A stretch of DNA of 64,000 nucleotides from Argentina anserina (Eukaryota; Streptophyta; Magnoliopsida; Rosales; Rosaceae). The notes under the pieces are model-generated. The model was not told the origin of the DNA. It did not search any database and was given only the letters and a program-made list of their open reading frames with translations. The DNA lies in contig NC_065878.1 in the NCBI RefSeq assembly GCF_933775445.1, positions 13,217,395 through 13,281,394 on the forward strand, written 5' to 3'. Position 1 is the first letter of the stretch; every line of letters starts with the position of its first letter. Positions 12,960 through 25,966 of the stretch are shown here, piece by piece. A program made the translations under genes and the position numbers.

Positions 12960-13740
12960 ACCTTTTTGGTAAATAACAATTTAATAACCCGAGTTTTAAC
13001 TATTTACCAGCACGTTTAAAAAAATTAATGAAGACTTCTAGAAAATTAGTATGTATTATAACAGAGAATGTACGCATTAAAATAAGAAGAAATTAACATA
13101 GTTTTTATACATGTATTACATTAAATATATCATATAATCATAGATTTCATATTTTTGCTTATCTAGATTATTATATACTAGTTAGGACAATATGCATCAA
13201 GAATATACATAGAATAATTCTTCTACAACAGTTGGCAATGTTCGGCAACGTCTTACTTGAGAAATTTTTCAGTGTTATTGTAGCACCATGTGGCAATACC
13301 TAGTGGTCTACCATTCTAATCACAATTTGACATGTAAGATCTAATCAAAAAAATTATATTTCAGCTATTATGTCAAAGGTTATTTTAGGTTTTTGTCTAA
13401 AACCCTAAATCCTAAACCATATACCATATACACTAAACCCTAAACTCTAAACTCTAAGCCTGAAAATCCTAGTTCAAAATCATCAATACACATGAAGGTC
13501 ATTTCACAAATAATAAAAATATGTTAAATTATAATTTTGATGTAATAAATCCGCGTGTCGAAATATAATATGTAAAAAGTACTACTAGGTATTAACACGT
13601 GGTACTACAGTAGCATATAAAAATATTTCGTTTTACATGCTCATGATACACCTACTCGTACATGTTAAATTGTTATTAATATAATGATAATTAGTTACAT
13701 TGTAAATAATATAATGATTATTGGTTCATTTTAATAGAGT
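12960..13740. other. AT-rich intergenic DNA with telomere-like motifs
   Basis: No gene is seen. At 13400-13460 several AAACCCTAAA-, CCTAAACC- and ACTCTAAACT-like units cluster, resembling degenerate plant telomere repeats (TTTAGGG/CCCTAAA). They may be an old interstitial relic or simply low-complexity sequence. Confidence 0.45.
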
Positions 13741-13769
13741 TTAACAATTGAGATTGATAAACTTAACTT

Positions 13770-14098
13770 GATCTAAGTTTACTGTCCCAAGAAGCTTCTA
13801 TTTCTACTGAACTTGATAAACTTGCTTTTGCTGAAGAGTTATTCTAGATTTAAAGGGCTCGTTCTAAGTGGCAATCATTTGGTGATAAAAACACTACCTA
13901 TTTTCAAACTCAGGTCGTAACCAGGAAAGAAAATGAAAATTATTTCTTAAATTAAAGACAATTCTAGTTTGACTATCTTTGACCCTTCTCAAATTACTAA
14001 GTATTTCAGATCTACCTTTTCAGAAGCGTTTTATTCCTACTTACACCCTTAGTACAGACTGTATCAAGAACTTTATTCAAATTATCAAGTCAACTATC
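13770..14098 (+). pseudogene. L1-type LINE ORF2 remnant
   Basis: Translated with two in-frame stops, the segment holds an AEEL motif, then SKWQSFGDKNTTYF and a downstream DPSQI-KYF block. This is the linker typical of plant L1 ORF2 proteins (W-x-GDKNT-x-FH) between endonuclease and reverse transcriptase. It is cut at 14098 by the hAT-like element. No long ORF survives. Confidence 0.6.
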
Positions 14099-14689
14099 CT
14101 AGGTAGCACGGACATATATCATTTTAATACGCCCGGACATGAGTATCGGAAATGGACACGGTCTGGACACACGAGTATCTGAATCGGACACACTCTAACT
14201 CGGCCTGGACACGCGAGTATCCGCATAGGACACGCGGACACGCACCAACTCATGATAAAAGTGAAAGTGCTTATGGTGAGATTCGAACCTTGGTCATCCA
14301 AGGAACCCAACAACTTCTCAACCATTCCAACAGATTCAGTTTTTTGTTATATTTATGCACACTTTAATATATATATATATATATAAGGAGATAAACTTGT
14401 GATAAAAATAAGAATGCTTGTGGTGAGATTCAAACCTTGGTTATACAAGGTACTTATTAACTTCTTAGCCATTCCAACAAGTTATTTTTTCATCATTTTA
14501 ATGCACGCTTTGACATATATATACATCTAAATACATTCAAATGTATAAATTATTTTTTTTAATATATATATATTTATTTAAAATAATATTTAATTAACGT
14601 GTCCGTGTCCAAAAAAAATTTTATATGTCGTGTTTACGTATCAAATCGTGTCCAATACGGACACTCGTGTCCGTGTCTGTGCTACTTAG
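14099..14689. mobile_element. hAT-like non-autonomous element, copy A
   Basis: Ends in inverted repeats beginning CTAGGTAGCACGGACA on the left and, read inverted, CTAAGTAGCACAGACACGG on the right. It is flanked by an exact 8-bp duplication CAACTATC at 14091-14098 and 14690-14697. An 8-bp target duplication fits the hAT superfamily. The 591-bp element has no coding capacity and contains two tandem ~140-bp modules. It sits inside a LINE remnant. Confidence 0.75.
14247..14520 (-). repeat. two tandem ~140-bp modules with tRNA-like B boxes
   Basis: Modules at about 14250-14385 and 14395-14520 share most of their sequence. Read on the minus strand each carries GGTT(C/T)GAATCTCACC, close to a pol III B box, preceded at about 35-45 bp by TTGGAATGGYTRAGAAGT, which resembles a tRNA-Ser/Leu-like A-box region. 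The first module has the full GGTTCGAATCT. No complete tRNA fold is evident. Confidence 0.5.
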
Positions 14690-14697
14690 CAACTATC

Positions 14698-15959
14698 TCT
14701 TATATGATGCATAATGATAAATTCGAGAGTAATTCGGATAATAACTGTAACTTTATTGAATGTTGTGGGGGCCTATATATAACCATTACATAACCACAAT
14801 CCCGTAGGATTCGGAGTCCGAATCTATTATAGAGATGCGAATCTATCTCTAACAGAAAACCTAATAAAGCTAAGTGATGTGCTCATATTATCTTATATTT
14901 ATATGCATCATATCCTTATTTTATTTATTTGTTCTCTAACTTATGATTGATTTATGTTATTTTAGTGTGTTTATAGGTTTGTGTCAAAAAAAAAGAAGAA
15001 AATAGGCTAAAATGAGCTGATAAATATTAAATGGCGATTATGTTCATTGTCAGAATCTGCATATGCAGAACGTCCGAATTTTTCGAGCTACTGTGGGAGT
15101 TGCAGATCGAATCATACTATGATCCTTATACCATTGGAAAGATACTGATGTCTATTTTCTGTAGGATTTTACGGATCATGATTTCGATACTCTCAGAGGA
15201 AGTTATGATAGTTTGAGTGACGAGAGGTCAGAGCTGAAATATGCTCGGGTTCACTAGCATTCATGGAGAATTCAAGTTGTGTTGCCAAGTGCATTAATTT
15301 CAATACATCAATGTCAATGATTCAGATAAAGATGCATATAGTACATGAATTCCTACTTTTACAAGAGATATTTAAAGGCTCTTACATTCCATATCAAGAT
15401 AGGAGTCTGAAACCAAGTTTTACAAGAAAACTGAAGTCAAAGATGAGCAATAATCTTCCATATATAAAGGAACACGAATTTCATGAGAGGAGGTCTCCAA
15501 AGCACAATGTAGATACCAGAGAAACAGAGACCATCCATCCATCTTCCCCATTCCATTCTTTTATGGTTTTGTTATGTTTCTCTTAATCGTACTTTGTTAA
15601 ACTTTTTTCTAGGATTATGATGATGCTCTATCATGGTTGTTTATGTAGTTTGATGTTTTATTGATGAATTTATAAATTTTTATGATGAATGCTTAGTCAC
15701 TATTTGATATGATGCTTTATGTTTAAGATCTTTGATTGATCACCTTAGGGTTTGCATATAGTAATTCGAAGATAAATTTGAAGTAGAGATGCAATATAGA
15801 TTATGAAGCTTCTTGTGATGAAGTGTGGTGAATTACATTGTTACTCGCGAGAGAATAACGGTTTGCTTGATTTCATTGTTTTATAGAACGTAATGAGTCA
15901 TGCATGTTAAATTTATATTTGAGAAAGATAGACTGCATAGCTAAGATATGCGACCTTTA
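14698..15959. other. probable LTR-retrotransposon remnant, no coding region
   Basis: No gene is visible. The sequence style (short AT-rich leader, a GGTTTGTG-AAAAAGAAGAAAA-GGCTAAAATGAGC-type stretch at about 14972-15020, a pyrimidine/AT-rich second half) resembles the long non-coding LTRs of plant gypsy or LARD elements. Matching LTR ends were not found. It may continue beyond the hAT-like copy B up to about 17020. Confidence 0.3.
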
Positions 15960-15967
15960 CCCGAGAG

Positions 15968-16835
15968 CTAAGTAGCACAGACACGACACGCGAACTGATA
16001 TTCAGACATGGCTCAGACACACGAATTGATAATTAGACACGATCGTGTCCTTAAAGGGACACGCGATTTAGCTACTCACATCTAGCTTTCCAGAGATCCA
16101 AGAAAAACGAAGCCAAATCCGATCAAAATGAAGCAACAAATCAATCATATGCTTTAATTAACAAACAACATGCATCGAATTGAAATCACTTCTACAATTC
16201 CTATCAAAACGAAGGTACCTTTTCTGATCAAAATGAGCCGACATCAAGAACAGATTGAAAGTTGGAACCAAAGCCATAGACCAAGCTTATGATAGAGGCG
16301 GCCGATCGAACAAGGAGATTAAAATCGCTATCGATCTCAGCCTCGGCCTTATATGGTGGCGACGATGGGAAAGTAGGATGATGATCTGTAAATGCCGAAG
16401 ATTTGCAGCGTCAGGCTTGGAAGAAGGTGAATTAACATGGTTGGGTATGGTGGTGATAGGGATGGAAGTTTTCCGATCGGCTAGAGTGATGATATCAACG
16501 TTTCTATCCCAGAGAAGCAGTGGAGGCCAGTGGGATTGTGGGAGATAAATATGGTTAGAAAGGATCATGTGCGTGAAGGTATATGTTAGTGTATTAGTAC
16601 CTTGTTTTAATCTCAATCGTACAAGATAATTAAAAGGAGATCTAATGGCGCTGCTTATTCTTCCTCAAATTGGCAAAAAAAAAATTAGATAAGTATATAT
16701 ACAATATATAGTAAAAATTAATATTTAATTTAACTTGTCCATTACGTGTCCGTGTCAAAGATTAATTAATTTTCCGTGTCCGCATATTATATTGTGTCAA
16801 ATACGGACACTTGTGTCCGTATCCGTGCTATTTAG
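15968..16835. mobile_element. hAT-like non-autonomous element, copy B
   Basis: Same family as the element at 14099-14689. The left end begins CTAAGTAGCACAGACACGAC and the right end, inverted, begins CTAAATAGCACGGATACGG. The flanking 8-mers are CCCGAGAG (15960-15967) and CATGAGAG (16836-16843), 6 of 8 matching, so the insertion is older or the duplication has decayed. At 868 bp it is longer than copy A with an unrelated interior and no transposase. Confidence 0.65.
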
Positions 16836-17029
16836 CATGAGAGGGAGAGCATCATACACTTAAGTAAAACTATGTTCTAGAGTACCTAAGAATGACATAG
16901 ATACGAGAATTGTCATCTAGATAGATGAAATAATTCATTAGTTACATAGACACATAAGTAGGATTGTTAGTGGTTGATTCTAATACCTTACATTTTATCT
17001 TGTTTATTTGTTGGGTGTGGCTCGGGTTA

Positions 17030-18965
17030 ACAAGCATGATAATTATTTAGATTTGCCAACAAAGATAAGTTATTCAAAAACGGAAGTCTTCCATTATCTT
17101 GTAGAGAGAGTGCAGAAGCAGTCCAAGGGTGGAGAGGTAAGACCCTCAGTATTGTCGGTAAGGAGGTGTTAATAAAAGTTGTTGCTCAATCGGTTCCGAG
17201 TTATGTAATGAGTTGCTTTGAACTTCCTAAAACCCTATGTCATGAGATGCAACAATTAATGGCTAATTTCTCCACGGTTTAGAGAACAAAAAAATTTGTT
17301 GGGCTGCATAGGATAAATTGTGTGTGCCAAAAGTGGTTGGTGGTTTTGGTTTTCATCATATGCATATGGTCAATCTCTCCCTCCTCACCAAGGGCAAGGT
17401 GGCGAATACTTATTTCTCGTATGTTTAAGGCTTGCTATTACCCTAGCTTGAGTTTTATGGAAGCTGAAGCTAAGGCAAGGATTTCCTATAGCTAAAGGAG
17501 TATTTTAGTGAGGCAAGAATTGTTAAAGAAGGGTCTCAGGTGGCAGGTTAGGAAGGGTGATCATATCAGGGTTTGACAGGATCCATGGATTCTGAAGGCC
17601 CACTCTTTCCGTCAGATTTTATTTATGATAGAGGAAACAAATGATTGGCGTGTGGTTGATCTTATTGACTCGGTTGATCATGAATGGTTAAAGGAGGTGG
17701 TGGTTAACCTATTTCTTCCAGATGATGCGGAGACGATCTTGAGCATTTTAATTAGTAGTCGTAGACCGGCAGATAGGTTTATGTGGCATTACGACAAGAG
17801 AGGGGTTTTCTCTGTTCGTAGTTGTTACAACATTGCTCGAGTTGCGCCAGATGGTGAGGACAGACGGCTGGTTGTCAAATGGGAATGTGCTCGGGAAATT
17901 ATGGAATGTAGTTTGGCATGCCCATGTCCCTCCTATGGTTCGAAGTTTTATTTGGAGACTTGTTAAAGGCAATCGTCCCACCAGAGCTAATCTTTCTCGG
18001 CATCATGTTTCTATTGAGGACAAGTCTTGTGTATTCTGTGAGAGGAGTGTGGAAGATGACTTTCACTTGTTTAGGGACTGCAAGAAAGTTGCCCTAATTT
18101 TGAGTATTAGTGCAATTCCGGAGGTGGGATCTAAGAACCAGGTGAGCATCTTTCTTGTTGGTTTTTTTATATGATGGAGAAGCTAACAAAGTCTCAATGT
18201 GATACTTGGTTTATACTGTTGTGGGCTATTTGGAAGGCTCGAAATGAGCTAGTGTGGAAGAATAAAGGTTTAGATCCTTGGTTTATGGTGAGTTGGGCTA
18301 CTCAGTGGCTTAGTGAGTTCCAAAGTGTTACTTTTGTGGTGAGAAAGAATGAGAGAAGGGAGAAAGTGAAATCGCAGATGCCACCGAGTGGGAGGCTTAA
18401 GATTAATGTGGATGGTTCTTTTATCCAAACTTCAAGGAAGGGAAGTATAAGTGTGGTTGTACGTGATGCTAATGGGATGTGTGTGGCTGCATTAGCTTGA
18501 CCTTTTCAACATGTTGGGTCGGCACTACACATGGAAACAAAGGCATTGGGTGTAGGTATTCTTATTGCAATTTAGGAGGGTTGGAATGATGTTCAAATAA
18601 AGTGTGATTGCGCCTTATTTGTTGCGTCAATTGCATGTACAAAAGATGATTTCTCTGATTTGGGTCGGCTGATGGAGGATTGTAAGATGTACCTATATAC
18701 GCTTGCCTTTGTCCAAGTGAGTCACATTTTTCGTAAAACAAATAACGTGGCTAAACGTTAGCACAACTTGCTATTTTTTCTGATGTTGATGAGTTTTGGT
18801 TAGATGTGAGTCTTGTTATTATTCAAGATGTTCTCTACAAGGATTTGTGTCATGCTTCTTTTGTAGCCCGAAATTCAGCCTATATGTCTCATCCGAGGCA
18901 TTACCTTGATGTTCCGTTTGAATTCAATTATGTTCGGGGATATTCCCCCAATTCCATTTCAAAAA
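17030..18965 (+). pseudogene. L1-type LINE ORF2 3' part (RT C-terminus, zf-RVT, RNase H)
   Basis: Conceptual translation shows, in order, the RT C-terminal block with KGWRGKTLSIVGKEVLIK and PSYVMSCFELPK (about 17120-17245), a region with ARELLKKGLRW-like and DPWI motifs, a zf-RVT domain (about 17900-18090) with WRLVKGNRPTRANL and CVFCERSVEDDFHLF-like spacing, then an RNase H-like domain starting KINVDGSF (about 18400). Stops and frame shifts break it repeatedly. An A-rich run followed by TA repeats at 18961-18987 may be the 3' end. It is dead, and the core of the RT is missing upstream. Confidence 0.8.
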
Positions 18966-19000
18966 AAATATATATATATATATATACAGTTCATATCCAG

Positions 19001-19375
19001 AGTGAAGCTTCACTCTGAAATTACAAATTGAAGTTTCAATTTTGGCACACTTTTCGGTCACATTTTTTCAGCTTAAGTGATTCAATATTTAGGTATGTTA
19101 TTCAAGATCATCTCTACAAAGGTTTCATCCAATTCGACAATGGTTTGAGCTTTCAAAATTGAGACTTACACGAACGGTTTACTTTGAACAGTTTTAATTC
19201 ATTCATTGATTTAATCTAATTTTAATACCTTAATGATGTCCGAATTGGATGAAACTTTATAGAGATGATCTTGAATATCATACATAAATATTGAATCGCT
19301 TATGGTGAAAACATTTGACCGAAAAGTGTGCCAAAATTAGAACTTCACTCTGTAATTTCAGAGTGAAACTTCACT
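19001..19375. mobile_element. 375-bp foldback/MITE-like element
   Basis: The first ~140 bp, beginning AGTGAAGCTTCACTCTGAAA, is repeated inverted at the right end (about 19227-19375), with shared inner blocks such as GGCACACTTTTCGGTCA and TTCAAGATCATCTCTA. Each outer end itself contains a short palindrome. TA microsatellites flank both sides, hiding any target duplication. No ORF. It sits about 280 bp upstream of the first RBX1 start codon. Confidence 0.7.
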
Positions 19376-19448
19376 ATATATATATATATATCATCTTCAA
19401 TTTCCTTGTAAAAATTAAAACAAAAACAAAAATTTGTATATGTGGCAC

Positions 19449-19457
19449 CTATATAAC
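19449..19457 (+). promoter_or_regulatory. TATA-box candidate for RBX1 copy 1
   Basis: CTATATAAC lies about 200 bp before the start codon and is followed by a pyrimidine-rich CTCTCT tract that looks like a plant transcription start and leader. Confidence 0.4.
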
Positions 19458-19658
19458 ACCCAATAGGCTCTCTATCTGTCTCTCTTCTTTTCCTCCTTCA
19501 CACTTCTCCTACAATCTCAACAACCCTTAATTTCGATTCTTTCCAAAACCCAAAAGCTCCACTCTTAGGGTTCTTGCAAATCAAATTTATCTAATATTTG
19601 ATTCTCCGAATTGCTTTCAGCTTCTTTTAGCTTTACGGACTGAATCACATTTCCGGCG

Positions 19659-20984
<1,326 letters not shown>

Positions 20985-21930
20985 AAGCTTCAAGTATTGG
21001 ATGCTCTGTACACTGTCTGCTGTGCTGATGCTGAGGCAGCCTTCTGCTATTCCGCTTTCTTATCCAAGTTAATATCTGAATCAACTAACTAGAACCCTGG
21101 TAGTTCTGTAAAGCAATAGGCTGGAATTTCCTACTGCATTGCATTTGCTATTTTACCTCTTACTCTTAGTTTACTGCTCTTTGATTCTGTTGCGTTTGGG
21201 CAGATGTTTATTTTCCGGTGTCTTAATTCACTATATCCATGCATGGTAGCGCAGCACCTGCCGATAACACATCTTTGTTTGAATGGTTTTTACTACATAC
21301 AGTAGTGTGTTATATTGTTACAAGTAGTATTCCTAAAACCCATCACAGATGACAGGAGTAGTGGGAATACATTATATCACTGTGAGTGGCAAACTAGACT
21401 GAAAAGCAGAACTTGAAAGTACAACAGAACATCCTGGAAATGCCAAGACCATCTTTACCATACAGAAGGGAGACCATCTTTAAAGCAACTAACCTTCACA
21501 CCAGTTTTATTCAAGTATCGGAAAGATAAGTGCAATCCGACGGACTACTTGTTTTTTTTTTTTATATATATATAAATTTTTAGTTGTTGAAATACATCAA
21601 AATTTATGTAACATCATTTGTCAATATCAGAGTCGAAAACAATTTAGAAGCAAGTATTTTAGGTATGATCATTATCGTCAGACTCACAATCGCACACTCA
21701 TTATCTGGGGCCACTCTTTACCCGGGGTTGGATCCGACCCGAACCCGAACGGTTAATTTTTTTAAAAACGAAACCAAAAAATAAAAAAATAAACGAAAGA
21801 GGAGGAAAAAGTGATGAGATGGCAGTTCTCCTTGACTCAGCTCTCACCGAAAGGAAATCAAAATTCTCAAATCTCGGAGTCCAGAGATAGAGTTTTCGGA
21901 ATTAGGGTTTTGTGTGAATTTTCCATCGCA
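20985..21930. other. RBX1 copy 1 3' flank and SYP81 upstream region
   Basis: No additional gene is seen. A T-tract followed by TA repeats lies at 21550-21575. The last 200 bp, with purine-rich sequence and AGGGTTTTGTG at 21904, look like the SYP81 leader. Confidence 0.4.
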
Positions 21931-24822
21931 ATGGCGAAATTCAGAGACAGGCTGGAAGATTTCAAAGACGCAGTCCGGCAGGCTGCGATTTCTTCCGGCT
22001 ACGACGAGGTTTTCTTCAATCAATCAACCCCTGTTTGCTTTTTTCTGTTGTTGCTTTGGTCTTTTCGCAGTGTGGATTTTCAAGTGTTTGATTATGGAAA
22101 ATTTTACAGTCCAAATTGGCAGCGCTTATGGCCAAGTTCATCATCCACCCACCTCGCCAAAGGTCACCTTTCACCACTGCTGCTTACAAAACGGTAACCT
22201 TCATTTTTTTTTCTACACACTTGCTTCTGATAGTGATTGTCCTAGTGAATTTGATCAACTGTGATGGAAGTGTTTGGAGGAAATGCTAATGCTTACGCCA
22301 TTTGTTGTCTCATCACAAAAGATGCATGAATTATGGCTTGGTTGTGAAGCATATAGACTTTTGTTCTAAGCTCGATTTTTGTTATTCGGTCAGATGGAGA
22401 ATAAGATGATCCGGTGAGACCAAATTCATTGATACTTCTCAGTTCCGAATTAGTAGCTAAGAAACTAGACTTGATTTAAGGACCCTATGAGAGTGTATGC
22501 CTGTGTGTTGATCTAGATTGTGTATGAAGCACGACATATTCCCAAACACTAGGGTGCACTTGCCTCTGTGTGTCGCAAAAACAAACTACTTCTGTATGGA
22601 ACTTTGGATCTAATTATGGATTCTCATTTTCCGGCTTAACCAACGGTGACGATTTGCCCCTGGTGATCTCAAGATTATTTCTTTAACTGAACTCTAGTAA
22701 GACTGCTGCTGGTTTTTGTTTCTCTGTTCTCGGATTCATTGATTTGTAATTGTACTTGGTGCCGCCTAATTGATTGGAAACACATATGGTTGATCTTTCT
22801 TTTTGCAATATCCGGTTCTAAATATAGTTTTGTTGCTGCAACTCGCCTAATAAAAAGGATTTTGTGGTTGCAACTAATTCTTAATATTTTTACGCACACA
22901 CAACTAACAGAAGTTTATGCCTGAGTGCTGATTATATGTATTCTATCTCTTAGTATTCTCTGACATCCAGTTCAGAATTTTCATTTTCACTCATTTCATG
23001 CCCCCACGTTGTAATTTTCTGTTCTAGTGAACATTGTTCTTTAGTCTTGGTGTAGATTGTATATTATGTTCTACTGGACTACCATATTTAAATTATAGTG
23101 TACCTTACTGCCAATGGGCCAACATATCTAAATTGTGATTTTGTTTTGGGGTAAATCATTAGCCCCAACCACAAGAGATTGTGAGTGTTTGATCCATTTG
23201 CTTTGATAATTGAATCAGCTTGAAAGCATTGGAGCTCTGGAACAGTTTATGTTGAAACATCGAAAGGATTATGTGGATCGGCATCGCACCACTGAACATG
23301 AGAGAGATAGCATTGAGCAGGAAGTAAGTTCTCAATTGACATGGTGATATTTCAAGTTGGTTATGGAGCTGGGTTATTCATAATTTATAGAATTATTCCT
23401 TTGATTGTACTGTCAGTACTACCTGTTATATATCATGATTTCTGGATTTAGTTTACTCTTCAGTTAGTCTTTTTTGGGTTATAGTTTGTTATTGTTTTAC
23501 TATTTTAGGCGAGATATACTTCTGTATGTATGCTAATCAGGCCTTCATGGTTTTCTCAGTGCTTATGCCTGTCTCTATATGCAGGTTAGTGCTTTTATTA
23601 AAGTGTGCCAAGAACAAATTAATGTTCTCAAAAATTGCATTAATGATGATGAAGCAAAGTCAAAGGGCTGGCTTGGTATGAGGGCTGATCGCTCTAATGC
23701 TGATACTATAGCACACAAGCATGGTGTGGTATGATTCTTGTCTCGTGTTATATGAATATGTACTTTTGTACTGTAGACCTGTAGTGTGTGCATAAGCCTA
23801 TATAGGCATGAAAGACCATCCTTTATAACTAATTTTTTTCCCCCCATTCCGTTGGACTTAAAAACCATCCTTTTTTGTTATTTCTTAAGCTAATCTTTCC
23901 TGGCCCATATTATTGGGAAAGTTATTATTATCGTGGCAAGATTATATTGTCAGGCATTGAATAACATCATGGTGTTATTTAGGTTTTCCTGATGCATGTG
24001 TTCAAACGTGTAGGTTTTGATTTTAAGTGAGAGACTCCATTCTGTCACGTCCCGGTATGATCAGCTGAGATCCATACGCTTCCAAGATACCTTTAGTAGA
24101 GCAACACCAAGAAGGAAACTAAACAGGATTCCAAAAAAAGAATCCAATGATACCTCCAGTTCTAACAATTTAGAGGCCCGGGAGCCAGAAGCATTTCAGG
24201 CGCAGTCTCTAACAGTTCAACAACAGCTCTTGGATGATGAAACACGCGCCCTTCAGGTCATCAGAAGTTTGACTCTATGTTTATCTCTGTCTTTACTCTA
24301 TTATATATTGAGGTACCAACCTTTTAAGACATATAGTTGCTTACAGTTTATATATTGCTGTTCTTGCTATGCTATGCAGGTAGAGCTGACTAGCCTTCTA
24401 GATGCAGTTCAGGAAACTGAAACTAAGATGGTGGAAATGTCTGCTCTAAATCATCTTATGTCTACACATGTTCTGCAACAACGTGAACAAATAGAGCAAC
24501 TCTATGATCAAGTGAGTGGATATCTGATATGCATTGCTTCATGATTTATGTCTACTACATTCTTTCCTTCCTCGTTGTTATTGTTACTCAATGACGAAAC
24601 TATTGTTACATCTTGTATGAACGCATCAGTTTGCATTTCAAAGTTGTACTGCTAATTATCTTTGTGCAACTCCAACAGGCAGTTGAAGCCACACACAACG
24701 TAGATCTCGGCAATAAAGAGCTTTCCAAAGCAATCCAGCGAAATACGAGCAGCAGGACCTTTCTTTTGCTCTTCCTATTTGTACTCACATTTTCCATTCT
24801 CTTTCTTGATTGGTATAGTTAA
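21931..24822 (+). CDS. SYP81: syntaxin of the SYP81 / syntaxin-18 (Ufe1) family
   Basis: Qa-SNARE of the endoplasmic reticulum, acting in Golgi-to-ER retrograde fusion. Exons 21931-22008, 22110-22193, 23219-23323, 23585-23728, 24014-24256, 24380-24511 and 24679-24822 give 309 aa, matching the usual ~310. The N-terminus (MAKFRDRLEDFKDAVRQAA) is the syntaxin-18-type domain that in yeast and animals binds Sly1 and the Dsl1/NRZ tether. The middle is charged and probably disordered (RRKLNRIPKKESND). The SNARE heptads run at about residues 215-280, with the central Gln region at LQQREQIEQL. A single tail anchor (FLLLFLFVLTFSILFLDW) precedes a three-residue end. All splice sites are GT-AG and no frame disruption is seen. 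Confidence 0.93.
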
Positions 24823-25910
24823 ATGTACTGATTCCCATAGTTTTTATAAAACACTCACTCAGAGAATGTATCATTGCAACTTCCACAAACGAAATTGGAA
24901 AACGTCCAAAATCAAAGTTTAGTGTTTCTTTCACTTCTCCTCTTCTTTTTTTAGTACAAATGGGGTCATTAGTCAAGTAAAAGAAAGCAAAAAAGAAACT
25001 AGCTAGAGCTACAAGTCATAAACTCTCTAGTTCTAGAAAGACCAACAATGTCATCTAACAAGGCATAAAAAAATCAGCGTAGGATGGTCATGTAAGATAC
25101 ATATTCCTCTTTAGTTGTTGAGATTGATACAAAGCTTGTCTATCCTTTTGTCTTAATCTAAAGAATTAAAGATGGAAACCTGAAACCCTATATTTGCCAT
25201 CTTGAAAAGTAATACAATATGGTCTAATATTTCATTAACTCACCCGTCTCACCATACAACATATAAACATATTTGACCGAGAGAGAGAGAGAAAAAAAAA
25301 GGGTAAAAAACACGCACACAAAAAAGGAAGGAAACCGAAGTAAGGAGTGTAGAACTTGATTAGTTGAAGACTTTGGAAGAGATACCTCTGCACAAACCGA
25401 GTCTTGTTTTTCCAAGCGGCGACTGCCCACCTCCTAAAACTCTCAATTCGATTCGAGATTGGTCGTATTCCTCTCCTCTCCATTTCCGGGTAAGCTTCAG
25501 ATTTCCCTTAAAACCTTCTCCACGGTTTGCCTTCATTGTTTGAAGTTTGCAATGGGAATCATGAACAACATGTTAATCAATCTAGAGAAAGTTATCTGCA
25601 GATGAATGTTCATGTTGGTGGCGGCTGGTATTGTAGGAATGGTAATTGCTAGCCTTGCCTATGCTAGGAGAAAGTGCAAATTTGGTTCTGATCTGATTAC
25701 TGATGCAGTTGTGTTCTTTCAAATCTTAGATTAGAGGCACCCAAACCGATATAGGGTCACGATTTATCGGCTAAGTTTTAATTTCTAACCTTATGGCACA
25801 TTGTCAGAAATGGGTTGCAATTTCTTGAATGCTATCAGTTGAAAATTTGAAACTTTTTAGAAGAAAAAAAAACTCAGGTAAAATTATAATTAAGATACTC
25901 TTCGTAGTTC

Positions 25911-25966
<56 letters not shown>

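Noticed and set aside
14280..14300. A genuine tRNA gene on the minus strand, because of the B-box-like GGTTCGAATC
   Set aside because: No acceptor stem or full cloverleaf is visible; kept only as a tRNA-like module.
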